Shown here piece by piece: positions 52,466 to 61,453 of a DNA stretch of 64,000 nt (positions are counted from its first letter, which is position 1; every line of letters starts with the position of its first letter). The stretch covers positions 169,800 through 233,799 of the forward strand of contig JAIUPL010000008.1 of the NCBI GenBank assembly GCA_020160935.1, read 5' to 3'. The stretch comes from Bacteroidota bacterium (lineage in GTDB: Bacteria; Bacteroidota; Bacteroidia; Chitinophagales; Saprospiraceae). The translations under genes and the position numbers were made by a program. The notes beneath the pieces were generated by a model. The model searched no databases and was not told the DNA's origin. It saw only the letters and a program-made list of their open reading frames with translations.

Positions 52466-54120
52466 CCCTCTTGCTCACCACGTTAAATGCCAAATACATA
52501 CACACCAATCTGGCGATCAGATTGCTGTATGCGCTGAACCAGGACCGCCCCGGTCTGGAGTGGAAGGAGTTTACCATCAAGGAAAATCAGGACGAAGTAG
52601 CCGCATTTTGCAGCCGGTTCGAAGTAGTGGCATTCAGTTGTTATATCTGGAACATTACCCAAACCCTGCAAGTAGCCCGAAAGATAAAAGCCCTGAATCC
52701 GGCCATTCAAATTCTGCTGGGTGGCCCGGAGGTCAGTTACGACTGGCAGGAAGTGATCGCGCTACCGGAAGTCGACTATATCATCACCGGCGAAGGGGAA
52801 ACACCCTTCCGTGCATTTCTGGATGCCTGGCCGCAGGTAGATGGTATTCCGAATATCGTCAGCAAAAAGGATGGGGAGGTGTCGTATTTCCCCCACACAG
52901 AAATATTCGACCTGAAAGCCTACGAAGGGCTGATGCCATACCGCAATGATGCACCCGAATTGCTGGCCAGCAAAGTGTTGTACCTGGAAACCTCGCGTGG
53001 ATGTCCGTACAAATGCGAATTTTGCCTGGCCAGCCTCGACAACAAGGTGCGCTACCTGCCGATGGATAGCATCAAATCGACCTTGCTGTTTTTGATGCAA
53101 AACGGACGGGTCATCAAGTTTCTGGATAGAACCTTCAACATCAAGCGCGACTTTACCCTCGAAATTTTCAAATTTATCCTCGAAAACCACCGCCCGGGCA
53201 ATGTCTTTCAATTTGAAATAACCGCCGATATCCTACACCCGGATATCATGCAATTTATTGAAGATCATGTACCTGCGGGACTTTTTCGCTTTGAAATCGG
53301 CATTCAGACCGTCAATCAAAAAGCCAACCTGGAAGTCAGCCGCAAACAGAATTTCGAAAAAACAAAGGCCATCATCCAGCGCCTGCGCCACAAAGTGGAA
53401 ATGCACCTCGACCTGATCGTCGGGCTGCCGCACGATTACCTGGAAGATATCCGGTACAGTTTTGAGGAAGTATTTCGCCTGCACCCGCCCGAACTGCAAC
53501 TGGGTTTTCTGAAATTTCTCAAAGGCACACCCATGTTGTACAAACACGCGCAGCATGGCTATTCCTTCGACCCCATGCCACCATACCAGATTATTGAAAG
53601 CAATTACCTTTCCCGCGAGGAACTTCACCGAATCGAATTGCTGGAGCATGCGCTGGAAATTTATTGGAACAAAAAACGGGCGCCGCTCAGCCTTCAGTAC
53701 GTATCATCGCAGTACAGCATTTTTGATTTTCTGATGGGACTGGGGGAGTGGTTTGGTGAAAAGCAGGACTTCTTCAAGTACGTACTGACAGATGTGTATG
53801 TCTTGCTGCATGAATTTGTGGAAACCCATTATCCTGTCGATACCGTTTTGAAGGAACTCATAGCACTGGATTATTACTTGTTCCACAAAATCAATCCGAA
53901 AACGATGTTTTTGGATGAAATTGACCGCAAAGCAAAGAATCATTACCTGGCTGAGATGGGCCTGCCCGTAGAGCATACCAAATTCAGGGTGCTGCCCTTG
54001 TCATTCGACTTTTACAAACTACAAACAGAGCAAATATTGGTTCAGCAACCTTCGCTGGCCGTCATCCGATACAATGGTGTGACAACGGCACAAATAATTC
54101 AACCGCTGATGCCGGTATAG
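52462..54120 (+). CDS. B12-binding radical SAM protein (DUF4080-type)
   Basis: 552 residues. N-terminal cobalamin-binding-like domain (LLLTTLNAKYIHTNLAIRLL, LLGGPEVSY, DYIITGEGETPF). The radical SAM domain has CxxxCxxC in ETSRGCPYKCEFCLAS (about 177), followed by FLDRTFNIKRDFTLEIFKFI, GLFRFEIGIQTVNQKANLEV and DLIVGLPHD. The C-terminal DUF4080 region is present. Substrate unknown. Translation is coupled to uvrC through ATGA, which is curious for a repair gene. Confidence 0.9.
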   Translation: MTLLLTTLNAKYIHTNLAIRLLYALNQDRPGLEWKEFTIKENQDEVAAFCSRFEVVAFSCYIWNITQTLQVARKIKALNPAIQILLGGPEVSYDWQEVIALPEVDYIITGEGETPFRAFLDAWPQVDGIPNIVSKKDGEVSYFPHTEIFDLKAYEGLMPYRNDAPELLASKVLYLETSRGCPYKCEFCLASLDNKVRYLPMDSIKSTLLFLMQNGRVIKFLDRTFNIKRDFTLEIFKFILENHRPGNVFQFEITADILHPDIMQFIEDHVPAGLFRFEIGIQTVNQKANLEVSRKQNFEKTKAIIQRLRHKVEMHLDLIVGLPHDYLEDIRYSFEEVFRLHPPELQLGFLKFLKGTPMLYKHAQHGYSFDPMPPYQIIESNYLSREELHRIELLEHALEIYWNKKRAPLSLQYVSSQYSIFDFLMGLGEWFGEKQDFFKYVLTDVYVLLHEFVETHYPVDTVLKELIALDYYLFHKINPKTMFLDEIDRKAKNHYLAEMGLPVEHTKFRVLPLSFDFYKLQTEQILVQQPSLAVIRYNGVTTAQIIQPLMPV

Positions 54121-54168
54121 GAACCTTTTACCCTTGTTCAAGGTTTTGTGCAGTTCAAACCTCCGGTA

Positions 54169-55974
54169 ATGGCACAAAACACCGAACAGCGCAATCCCTA
54201 TCTCGATCTTTTATCCATTTCATGGAAATATGCGCGCGGTCAGAAAAAGCGCTATCTGCTCGTGTACACCATGTTTATGCTGAGCAACCTGGCCTCGGCC
54301 ATGTATCCGGTGGTGTGGGGTATGTTTGTCAATTCGGTACAACGCGATACCTCCAAGGTGCTGACTTACGCCATATGGTACGGGCTTATCTATCTGGGCA
54401 TTCGACTCACAGACTGGGCGTTTCACGGCCCGGCCCGATTGATGGAACGCGAACTGGCATTTAACCTGAGCCGGAATTTTTTGCAGGAATTGTACCACAA
54501 AGCGCTGTATTTGCCCGTTCGCTGGCACCAGGACAACCATTCCGGCGCTACCATCAACCGCATTCGAAAGGCATATGAAGCCCTGCGCGATTTTTTTCAG
54601 CATGGTTTCGAGTACCTGCACACCTTTTTCAATTTCCTGTTTTCATTTGCTGCGATGCTGTATTTCGCACCCCAATTTGGCCTGGTAGCCTTGTTGATGG
54701 GTGGCCTGGTGGTATGGATTATTCTTCGTTTTGATAAACCCTACATCGCTACGCGCAGCCAGATCAACGAACGCGAAGAAGTCGTGTCGGCGACCTTGTT
54801 TGACAGTCTTTCCAATATCATTACCGTCATCACCCTGCGGCTAGAACAGCGGATGGAATCGGGCTTGTTGAAAAAAGTGATGGATGTATTACCGCCGTTC
54901 AAAAAAAACGTGAAAGTAAACGAATGGAAATGGTTTGTGACGGATATGCTGGTTGGCTTGCTGTACGTCATCATTCTGGTAGGATACGTCTGGCAAAACT
55001 GGCAACCCGGTCAGGTTTTTATGCTGGGCGGACTGGTGACGCTGGTGGGATATGTCGAACGTTTTACCAATGTTTTTCACAGTGTAGCCTATCTCTACAC
55101 CGATGTTGTGCGGCATCATACCGATGTGCGTTCTGCCTACGATGTCCTGGAAGCCTATCAGCAGCAGCATTTGCCGGAGGCCGACCATACCCTGCCTGAC
55201 AACTGGAAAACGCTGGAAATCAACAACCTGCATTTCAAACACCACCTCGATACGGATGCTTTGTTGCCCGAAAAGCCGCTGCCCGGCCTTCATGGCATAC
55301 ACCTGCGGCTCGAACGTGGCAAGCGTATTGCTTTGATTGGAGAAAGTGGCAGCGGAAAAAGTACCGTTCTAGCGCTGCTGCGTGGCTTGTATCCGCCGGA
55401 AGAAGGTACCCGTCTTGTGGTGGATGGTCGACCGTTCGATGGCCTGGGGCCTATTTCCGGCACCGTCACGCTTTTCCCGCAGGAACCCGAAATTTTTGAA
55501 AACACCATTGCCTACAACATCTCCCTGGGACTGCCGTACGAAGACAGCGACATCCAGTCCATTTGTCGCACGGTGTATTTTACCGATGTGTTGGAACAAC
55601 TTCCAAAAGGTTTGCAAAGCAATATCGTGGAAAAAGGCGTGAACCTTTCCGGAGGGCAAAAGCAGCGTTTGGCGCTGGCACGTGGGCTGTTTGCAGCAAA
55701 AGACAGTGACATTATTCTGCTGGATGAACCTACCAGCAGTGTCGATCCCAAAACGGAATCACTGATTTATGAACGGATGTTTGCCCAAATGGGCGACAAA
55801 GTCGTTGTATCGGCCTTGCACAGGCTGCACTTGCTCACTCGTTTCGATTACATCTATGTGCTGGGGCAAGGCAAAGTGTTGGATGAGGGGACTTTGCCTG
55901 AATTATTGGAAAAAAGCGCCGCATTCAGGGACTTGTGGGCGCATCAGGAGGAAGTAGGGAGGCAGTTTGAATAG
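54169..55974 (+). CDS. ABC exporter, fused permease and ATPase
   Basis: 601 residues from the ATG at 54169; a GTG 21 nt upstream adds only seven residues. Six-helix ABC transmembrane domain (about 25-320), then the ATPase with Walker A GESGSGKST (about 392), signature LSGGQKQRLALARG (about 495), Walker B DIILLDEPTSSVDP (about 515) and the H-loop VVSALHRLHLL. Heterodimer-like lipid/peptide exporters look the same; the substrate cannot be told. A likely homodimer. Confidence 0.9.
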   Translation: MAQNTEQRNPYLDLLSISWKYARGQKKRYLLVYTMFMLSNLASAMYPVVWGMFVNSVQRDTSKVLTYAIWYGLIYLGIRLTDWAFHGPARLMERELAFNLSRNFLQELYHKALYLPVRWHQDNHSGATINRIRKAYEALRDFFQHGFEYLHTFFNFLFSFAAMLYFAPQFGLVALLMGGLVVWIILRFDKPYIATRSQINEREEVVSATLFDSLSNIITVITLRLEQRMESGLLKKVMDVLPPFKKNVKVNEWKWFVTDMLVGLLYVIILVGYVWQNWQPGQVFMLGGLVTLVGYVERFTNVFHSVAYLYTDVVRHHTDVRSAYDVLEAYQQQHLPEADHTLPDNWKTLEINNLHFKHHLDTDALLPEKPLPGLHGIHLRLERGKRIALIGESGSGKSTVLALLRGLYPPEEGTRLVVDGRPFDGLGPISGTVTLFPQEPEIFENTIAYNISLGLPYEDSDIQSICRTVYFTDVLEQLPKGLQSNIVEKGVNLSGGQKQRLALARGLFAAKDSDIILLDEPTSSVDPKTESLIYERMFAQMGDKVVVSALHRLHLLTRFDYIYVLGQGKVLDEGTLPELLEKSAAFRDLWAHQEEVGRQFE

Positions 55975-56046
55975 GATTAATTGGGATTAGAAGGATTCAA
56001 TTCTACCAATTGCAATAAATTGAATCCTTCTAATCCCAATTAATCC
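55974..56046 (+). repeat. inverted repeat with perfect 29-bp arms between converging genes
   Basis: 55974-56002 and 56018-56046 are exact reverse complements (GGATTAATTGGG ... CCCAATTAATCC), 15-nt loop. Weaker complementarity continues outward (GAAGTAGGGAGGCAGTTTGA against TTCAAACTTCCCTACTTC) into the last codons of both genes. A bidirectional terminator is likely. Confidence 0.9.
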
Positions 56047-56068
56047 CACTAATCCTGTTCAAACTTCC

Positions 56069-56503
56069 CTACTTCCGCATCAAATCCCAAAAAGCCGCAA
56101 ATCGCTCAAAATTCTTTTCTGCATCTGCTTTTTTGGCAAAATCGTACGAATGTCCTTCAAATGCATCGAGCAAAGACTTCATTTGCGAGAGTGTGGCCGG
56201 GGCCTGCGTAGGAGCATCGCCAGCGGCTATTTTGCCTTCCAGTTGCTCTATTTCGGTGCGCATGGACAGCAAGAGGAAACGGTTGTTTTCAATCACCTTG
56301 CCCATATCCTGCGCGTCGAAAGCGCTGCGCAACTGTCCGAGTCGGCGATCAAAACGGGCAATTTCAAAAGAATCGCGTGAATGTTCGGTAGCCAGCGGGT
56401 TCTGAAAGTGGGTGATACGTTCCTTGCCACCTGCACTTTCCTGTGCCTGAATGCTGAAACTGAGTGCCAAAAGGCTAAAAAGGGTCAAAAAAAGTTGTTT
56501 CAT
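56069..56503 (-). CDS. small exported helical protein, unknown
   Basis: 144 residues from the ATG at 56503 (KQLFLTLFSLLALSFSIQAQ), which gives a clean signal peptide; the longer frame adds 18 residues upstream. The mature part is helical (RFDRRLGQLRSAFDAQDMGK, LLLSMRTEIEQLEGKI, MKSLLDAFEGHSYDFAKKAD). No family recognised. Periplasmic by prediction. Confidence 0.6.
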   Translation of the reverse strand: MKQLFLTLFSLLALSFSIQAQESAGGKERITHFQNPLATEHSRDSFEIARFDRRLGQLRSAFDAQDMGKVIENNRFLLLSMRTEIEQLEGKIAAGDAPTQAPATLSQMKSLLDAFEGHSYDFAKKADAEKNFERFAAFWDLMRK

Positions 56504-56576
56504 AGTACGTTGTATCAGATCGGTTTGGATAAGATGGAGGTATTTCCGTGCAGACAAAAGTAAGAATAAATCCCGG

Positions 56577-56640
56577 TGTTTTTGTGTTTAGGTGTTTTTG
56601 TGTTTTGGAGCTGCGTTGCGCCTGGCATTCGGATCAAATT
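56577..56640 (+). repeat. solo arm of the TGTTTTGG repeat family
   Basis: TGTTTTTGTGTTTAGGTG then TTTTTGTGTTTTGGAGCTG and CGTTGCGCCTGGCATTCGG, matching one arm of 25133-25270 with a diverged inner part. There is no inverted partner nearby. It lies upstream of the small exported protein gene and downstream of the HAD gene. Confidence 0.7.
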
Positions 56641-56649
56641 CAATGTGGA

Positions 56650-57297
56650 CTATGTGCTTTCCCACTTTGTGATTTGTCCATTTGGAAGGCAATAAAAGGC
56701 TTCGTCAGCAAGTTGGAGCATGGCCGCATCACCTTTTGAATTTCCATAGGCTATCACCCGGTCAAATACGTTCAAATCGTAACACTCCCGTATACGACGT
56801 GCCTTTTCTTCGCGATTGCAATTGGGTGTAGCAAAACGGCCCAGAAAAACATCATTCTCATACAGCAACTCCGTACAAAGCAGGTCGATATTCTCTGCCT
56901 TGCAAAACGGAATCAACCATACATCGAAAGAAGCCGACACGATGGCTACAGTAGCCCCGGCATCGCGGTACGAACGCAGTGCATCCAGCATTTCGGGCCG
57001 CAGCATTTTCAAGAGGTGTTTTTTGAAAAATTCGCTGCCTGCTCGTGCCATTTCCTGCCGCGTTTTTCCCCCGAAAAAAACGTCCATCAAAGCGGCTTTG
57101 GCGCGTTCGGCTCGCTGGTTTTTTTCCAGAAAAAAAAGGGAGGGCAATTGAAACATGAATTTAACCGTACCAGAAACCAATACCCAAAAGGGTACTGCCT
57201 GCCACAAAAAAACAGGCAGGGAATCGACCTGGGTCAGGGTGCCGTCGAAGTCGAACAGCACCAGGTGTCTGGAAAGGTTGGCAGGTTCCGTTTGCAT
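56650..57297 (-). CDS. HAD-IB family phosphatase (SerB/CicA-like)
   Basis: 215 residues. HAD motifs: DFDGTLTQVDSLPVFLW (I, with nucleophile Asp17 in DFDGT), VAIVSASFDVWL (II), and YGNSKGDAAMLQLADEAFY (IV). Motif III Lys lies in NREEKARRI. The insertion pattern fits the IB subclass that includes phosphoserine phosphatases and CicA. Starts one base after the preceding glycosyltransferase gene's stop, so they form an operon. Confidence 0.88.
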   Translation of the reverse strand: MQTEPANLSRHLVLFDFDGTLTQVDSLPVFLWQAVPFWVLVSGTVKFMFQLPSLFFLEKNQRAERAKAALMDVFFGGKTRQEMARAGSEFFKKHLLKMLRPEMLDALRSYRDAGATVAIVSASFDVWLIPFCKAENIDLLCTELLYENDVFLGRFATPNCNREEKARRIRECYDLNVFDRVIAYGNSKGDAAMLQLADEAFYCLPNGQITKWEST

Positions 57298-57298
57298 G

Positions 57299-58930
57299 TT
57301 ATGGATACCGGTAAACCCGGAAAAAAGTGGTTTCTTCTACAAATGTGCTTCGATCCAGTATCTGGCGTACATGTTCCAGTTCGGGATCGGCTGCGGTGTT
57401 TTTGAGATTTGTTTTCTCCAGGAAAACAAATGGATGATATTGGTTTAATGCCTTCATAATCAACGTGCTATCTCCATTTGTTTCTCTTTTCACCACCCAA
57501 TCCAGCGGAAGGGGCGAGCAGTCGCCTGTAAGCAATTGCGCTTGTGGAAACGCGGGAAGCACGACATATTGCTGGCCGTATTTCTGGCGCAACTGACTCA
57601 AATCGCGATACAAAGCCGCTTTTTCCGGTGTACTGTTTATACCTGACAGTTTTGGAAAAATAGTGCCCAGCGAAACGCTCATGTCACTTCGGCGCCCGTC
57701 CCGATACACAAATTCGTATCCGTACCGAGCCACCCCGAGCAATACCAGTAAATGCACGGCATATCGGGTAACCGGAAATGCCTTCGTATGCTGGCTGTTC
57801 CACAACTTTTGCCCGATGTCCATGACCGCAAATACCCACGGAGATGCAAAAAGAATGGGCAGGTTGTAGCCCCAACTTACAGAAGCGCTCCAGGAAATGG
57901 CCAGCAACATAAGCGGCAAAGCGGCATCTGTGTGCAAATTTTTGTAAAACGTTTTTTTGTCGACATAGCGGATGATCACCCACGCAATGGCGATCAGAAA
58001 CACCAGCCTCGACTGAGCAAAAGGCGCTACAAACGACTGCTGGCGTTCACATTGATAGAGGTAACTACCCAGCAAGGCTATCAGCCAGCCATTCCATAGC
58101 AGGCGGACGTATGGTAATTTCCCCTGTTTGTAACACCAAAAGGCTGTGCCCAGCAGGACAATTGTAAAACCCGCCACCAAGGGGTTAATCCGCCAATAAT
58201 CCATGATGCCATGCTGAAACGCCTGTGCACCCGATGCAGAAGCACGAGTCATCTGCCAGAAGTCGCCTAAAATGCCTTTTTGATATAAATCACTGAAAAA
58301 CAAGGTGATAGAAAGTGTTGTGCCCGCCAATAACACTGCCACTCTCTTCCCTTTCTCCGGATGGTTCCACAAGATCAACATTCCAGGAAGGAGTATTGCC
58401 AAAGGATAAAAAGACTGTTTGCACAAAAGTGTTGCAGCCAGTGCAATGCCCGCCAATCCTGCCCTCCACAACTGCCCAATCGACGAATTCGCATCCGTTG
58501 CATACAGCCAGACCGACAAAACTGCAAATAAAATACCATCCACCGTATGCCAGGCACAAGCCGGATAACTATGCACCGACACTATGAATCCGGCTGCTGC
58601 CAGCATCCATCGAAATGCTGCAGTCCTGCGGCGTGCAAGTAGGTCGGCCGCCATCCAGGAGTACAAGGCTATTTTACCATAAAAAATCCATCGCTCGCCC
58701 AGTATGCTCCAGTTTTCCGGCAAGCAGGTCAGTTCCGCAGCCCGAAGCCAAACTGGCAATGGTGGCCGCACGTACACGATATCTTGATACAGGGTTTTGC
58801 CGCAGAGCACCTGCCAGGCCAGTCCGCTCAAAAAGCCGCCATCTGTTTCATTGATGCCAAAAGGCGCATACACCAGACAGTACAAAAACACGATTCCAAC
58901 AAAAAGGGCAGGGTAGAGGCGTTGGGCCAT
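57299..58930 (-). CDS. GT-C fold membrane glycosyltransferase-like protein
   Basis: 543 residues with about ten to twelve hydrophobic segments. The first loop has FGINETDGGFLSGLAWQVL and CGKTLYQDIVYVRPPLPVWL, the Asp-bearing loop seen in PMT/ArnT-type GT39-like enzymes, followed by long membrane regions and a soluble C-terminus (residues about 430-543). It would move a sugar from a polyprenyl phosphate donor to a periplasmic acceptor. In an operon with the HAD phosphatase and the coiled-coil protein before it. Confidence 0.8.
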   Translation of the reverse strand: MAQRLYPALFVGIVFLYCLVYAPFGINETDGGFLSGLAWQVLCGKTLYQDIVYVRPPLPVWLRAAELTCLPENWSILGERWIFYGKIALYSWMAADLLARRRTAAFRWMLAAAGFIVSVHSYPACAWHTVDGILFAVLSVWLYATDANSSIGQLWRAGLAGIALAATLLCKQSFYPLAILLPGMLILWNHPEKGKRVAVLLAGTTLSITLFFSDLYQKGILGDFWQMTRASASGAQAFQHGIMDYWRINPLVAGFTIVLLGTAFWCYKQGKLPYVRLLWNGWLIALLGSYLYQCERQQSFVAPFAQSRLVFLIAIAWVIIRYVDKKTFYKNLHTDAALPLMLLAISWSASVSWGYNLPILFASPWVFAVMDIGQKLWNSQHTKAFPVTRYAVHLLVLLGVARYGYEFVYRDGRRSDMSVSLGTIFPKLSGINSTPEKAALYRDLSQLRQKYGQQYVVLPAFPQAQLLTGDCSPLPLDWVVKRETNGDSTLIMKALNQYHPFVFLEKTNLKNTAADPELEHVRQILDRSTFVEETTFFRVYRYP

Positions 58931-58937
58931 AATCGGG

Positions 58938-59417
58938 CTATTTACAATGGCGTCGGGTGGTGGTGATCATTTGTCGCACGAAAGTGAGTTCGGGCTTGAT
59001 TTCCCGGTAGTCCGGGTTATCGAGTTCGTCCCGAAGCGACTGTTCTACCGACTCCAGTTGGCCGTTTGAAATGGCCAACTGATATTCCATCAGATGCTTG
59101 TTCTGAAAATGTTCGAAAGCCTGAACATGCGCATCTTTAGGCTTGAGTTTCAGGTAAACAAAACAGCCCATAAGCGCCACCACAGTACCCAGGAAACCTG
59201 CTAACAACAACATTTTGAAGCCGAAACCGCCTTTTTGAAGCCGCAATTGTTCGTAATCGTGCAGAAGGATGCGTTGTTCTTCGCGCAGCGTTTTATGCTG
59301 GTCGTACATGGTGGACCACTCCGATTTTGCTTTTTCTGCTGCAAATTGAGCATCAGCCAGCGCCTGGCGCAGCGCCTTGACGTCGGGGTGTTCCGGATCG
59401 GGTGGTCTTGTTTCCAT
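58938..59417 (-). CDS. coiled-coil protein with one transmembrane helix, unknown
   Basis: 159 residues. N-terminal predicted coiled coil (residues about 10-60: ALRQALADAQFAAEKAKSEW, LREEQRILLHDYEQLRLQKG), one membrane segment (MLLLAGFLGTVVALMGCFVY, about 69-88) and a helical C-terminus. No signal peptide; probably inner membrane with the coiled coil in the cytoplasm. Ends 7 nt before the next gene's ATG (58930), so it is the first gene of the 57-59 kb operon. Confidence 0.6.
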   Translation of the reverse strand: METRPPDPEHPDVKALRQALADAQFAAEKAKSEWSTMYDQHKTLREEQRILLHDYEQLRLQKGGFGFKMLLLAGFLGTVVALMGCFVYLKLKPKDAHVQAFEHFQNKHLMEYQLAISNGQLESVEQSLRDELDNPDYREIKPELTFVRQMITTTRRHCK

Positions 59418-59450
59418 TTTTTCGCATTTTTGCCGGACAAATATACAGTC

Positions 59451-60170
59451 ATGAAACTCGATATTCTAGCCATTGGCATTCACCCCGACGATGTGGAACT
59501 GAGCGCTTCGGGCACCTTGCTACGCCATGCAGCACAAGGAAAAACATTTGGACTCCTCGATTTGAGCAAGGGCGAAATGGGAACCCGCGGGACGCCGGAA
59601 ATCAGGGCGCAGGAAGCCGCCGAATCTGCCCGTTTGCTGGGCGCTTCCGTTCGTGAAACGCTGGACATTCCGGATGGATTGTTTGTCGATTCGGCAGAAA
59701 ACCGCCTGAAAATCATTCGTGTGCTGCGAAAATACCGCCCGGAAATTGTGCTCTGTAATGCCATTGCCGATCGGCATCCCGACCATGGCCGAGCAGCCAA
59801 AATGACCGCTGATGCATGTTTTTATGCAGGCCTCGCTAAAATTGAAACTTTCGACGATGAGGGACATACGCAGGAAAAATGGCGACCCAAGGCTGTGTAT
59901 CATTACATTCAGGATCAGCAACTTACGCCTGATTTTGTGATTGATATTACACCCTGGTTTGCCAAAAAAATGGAGGCGATTCTGACCTTTCGATCGCAGT
60001 TTTACGACCCGTCCGGTTTAGCCGCCAATACACCCATTTCCGGAAAAGATTTCATCGATTTTATGGAAGGCAAGGCCCGTGTATTCGGCCGTTCGATACA
60101 GGTGGAATATGCCGAAGCCTTTCATGCTGCGCGAACACCAGGGGTACAGGATTTGTTTGACCTATTGTGA
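59451..60170 (+). CDS. bshB1: bacillithiol biosynthesis deacetylase BshB1
   Basis: 239 residues. LmbE/PIG-L zinc-deacetylase fold with AIGIHPDDVELSASGTLL (HPDD, zinc ligands, about 11), the GEMGTRGTPEIRAQEAAESA motif (about 42) and CNAIADRHPDHGRAAKM (HPDH, about 108), all characteristic of BshB1 rather than MshB. It removes the acetyl group from GlcNAc-malate in bacillithiol synthesis, a thiol known in Bacteroidota. Divergent from 59417 with a CATTTTTG near-box at 59425-59432. Confidence 0.92.
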   Translation: MKLDILAIGIHPDDVELSASGTLLRHAAQGKTFGLLDLSKGEMGTRGTPEIRAQEAAESARLLGASVRETLDIPDGLFVDSAENRLKIIRVLRKYRPEIVLCNAIADRHPDHGRAAKMTADACFYAGLAKIETFDDEGHTQEKWRPKAVYHYIQDQQLTPDFVIDITPWFAKKMEAILTFRSQFYDPSGLAANTPISGKDFIDFMEGKARVFGRSIQVEYAEAFHAARTPGVQDLFDLL

Positions 60171-60202
60171 GGCAGTTCTGCTGCGGCATGCGGCATTTGA
60201 CC

Positions 60203-60210
60203 TACCTTTG
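60203..60210 (+). promoter_or_regulatory. -7 box TACCTTTG
   Basis: Perfect TAnnTTTG, 22 nt before the ATG at 60232, implying a leader of about 15 nt. Confidence 0.5.
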
Positions 60211-60231
60211 TAAGGACAAAAACAAAAGATT

Positions 60232-60645
60232 ATGAAAAAGATCGGCATAACGATAGCCTTCGCTATCACTCTGGTCGTATTGCTGGGTTCTTGTGCCAGC
60301 GCATCCAAACAGTTTTCCAAACGCCTGATCGGCTCCTGGGAAATCGTTCAGTATAAAACCGAGATTCAGGATATGCGCCGCGCAGCAGCCTTTCCTCCGT
60401 ACCGCAACATCACCTTTATGAAAAAGGGCAGGGGACGGGTGGCCGCCAACAACCCGTACCCCGATGAAAAAGGCGGCCAGGGTTTTGATTTCCAATGGTC
60501 CAACACGGAAAATACGGTTACCATGCGCGGGTTCGACACCGATTTTGCACGTTCCTGGATCGTAGTCGAAAACAAAAAAAGCCGGCAAGTGTGGAAGTCT
60601 ACCGATGGCGCCAACGGCATCCAAACCCTTGAACTTAGAAAATAA
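60232..60645 (+). CDS. lipocalin-like lipoprotein
   Basis: 137 residues. Lipoprotein signal KKIGITIAFAITLVVLLGSC (lipobox LLGSC). The start of the mature part, RLIGSWEIVQYKTEIQD, resembles the GxW motif of lipocalins, and the rest is beta-rich (NITFMKKGRGRV, VTMRGFDTDFARSWIVVENK, IQTLELRK). A Bacteroidota lipocalin-like (DUF-type) protein is likely. Followed 15 nt later by the barnase gene. Confidence 0.65.
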   Translation: MKKIGITIAFAITLVVLLGSCASASKQFSKRLIGSWEIVQYKTEIQDMRRAAAFPPYRNITFMKKGRGRVAANNPYPDEKGGQGFDFQWSNTENTVTMRGFDTDFARSWIVVENKKSRQVWKSTDGANGIQTLELRK

Positions 60646-60659
60646 AAGAATACCGGCAC

Positions 60660-61106
60660 ATGCAACGACGCATTATCGCCCGCCTGCTCATTCTGGCCGC
60701 ACTTTTTGCTGTGGTCTGGTTCGTAATGCACCGGAAGAAGCAGGCGCAAAATGCTGTTAATCAGCCAAATACGGAACAACAAGCGACCAAGCCAAAATCA
60801 GGTTCAGGCTCCAGTTCCTCCACAACATCCACGTCCGTACCAACATATGTGCTGGATGTATTGCGCTACATACGCAGCCATGGCGAAGCACCCGATGGCT
60901 ATGTGGGCGGGCGTGAGTTTCAAAACAGGGAAAAAAAACTCCCTGCCAAAGACAGTCAAAACAAACGCATCCGATACTCCGAATGGGATGTTCGCCCCAA
61001 AGTGGAAGGCAAAAACAGGGGTAAAGAGCGACTGGTTACCGGCTCCGATCACAGTGCCTGGTACTCCAAAGACCATTACAAATCCTTTGTGAAAATAACA
61101 GAATGA
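60660..61106 (+). CDS. membrane-anchored barnase-family ribonuclease (toxin)
   Basis: 148 residues. N-terminal anchor (RRIIARLLILAALFAVVWFV, 3-22), Ser/Thr linker (about 40-62), then a barnase domain: VLRYIRSHGEAPDGYVGGRE, REKKLPAKDSQNKRIRYSEW, DV with the catalytic Glu in YSEWDV, Arg residues in NRGKERLVTG and the catalytic His in SKDHYKSFVKI. Barnases are guanyl-specific secreted RNases. The start overlaps no neighbour, but the stop overlaps the barstar ATG by 4 nt, as expected for toxin-inhibitor pairs. Confidence 0.9.
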   Translation: MQRRIIARLLILAALFAVVWFVMHRKKQAQNAVNQPNTEQQATKPKSGSGSSSSTTSTSVPTYVLDVLRYIRSHGEAPDGYVGGREFQNREKKLPAKDSQNKRIRYSEWDVRPKVEGKNRGKERLVTGSDHSAWYSKDHYKSFVKITE

Positions 61107-61453
61107 AAATCGTCGACCATCCTCCCGCTTTTTCTCCGGCCGTTTTTGTGGCTGAAATTGATGGAACCAAGGCACGCACCTTGCGTGCTTTCTATCCTCG
61201 AATTGCCAAAGTGCTGCATTTCCCGGCTTATTTTGGAAAAAACCTCGATGCGCTCTTCGACTGCCTGTGTTCGCTCGAAGTGACGGGCAAACACGAGGTG
61301 GTGCTGTTGATCCACCATCCGCATTCTTTTCTGGAAAAGGAAAAACACGAGAAAAAAGAGGCCGCTCTTCAGGTGCTTCGCGATGCAGAAAAGTCGGAAA
61401 ATCGATACGATGGTATAAAGTTTAGCGTCATAGGAGTGAGAAAAGAGGTATGA
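61103..61453 (+). CDS. barstar-family ribonuclease inhibitor (antitoxin)
   Basis: 116 residues. AEIDGTKARTLRAFYPRIAK and FPAYFGKNLDALFDCLCSLE match the barstar fold, with the Asp-rich helix (NLDALFDCL) that plugs the barnase active site. It protects the cell from the barnase encoded immediately upstream. The stop TGA (61451-61453) lies in the first unit of a TGAGTTA repeat. Confidence 0.9.
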   Translation: MKIVDHPPAFSPAVFVAEIDGTKARTLRAFYPRIAKVLHFPAYFGKNLDALFDCLCSLEVTGKHEVVLLIHHPHSFLEKEKHEKKEAALQVLRDAEKSENRYDGIKFSVIGVRKEV

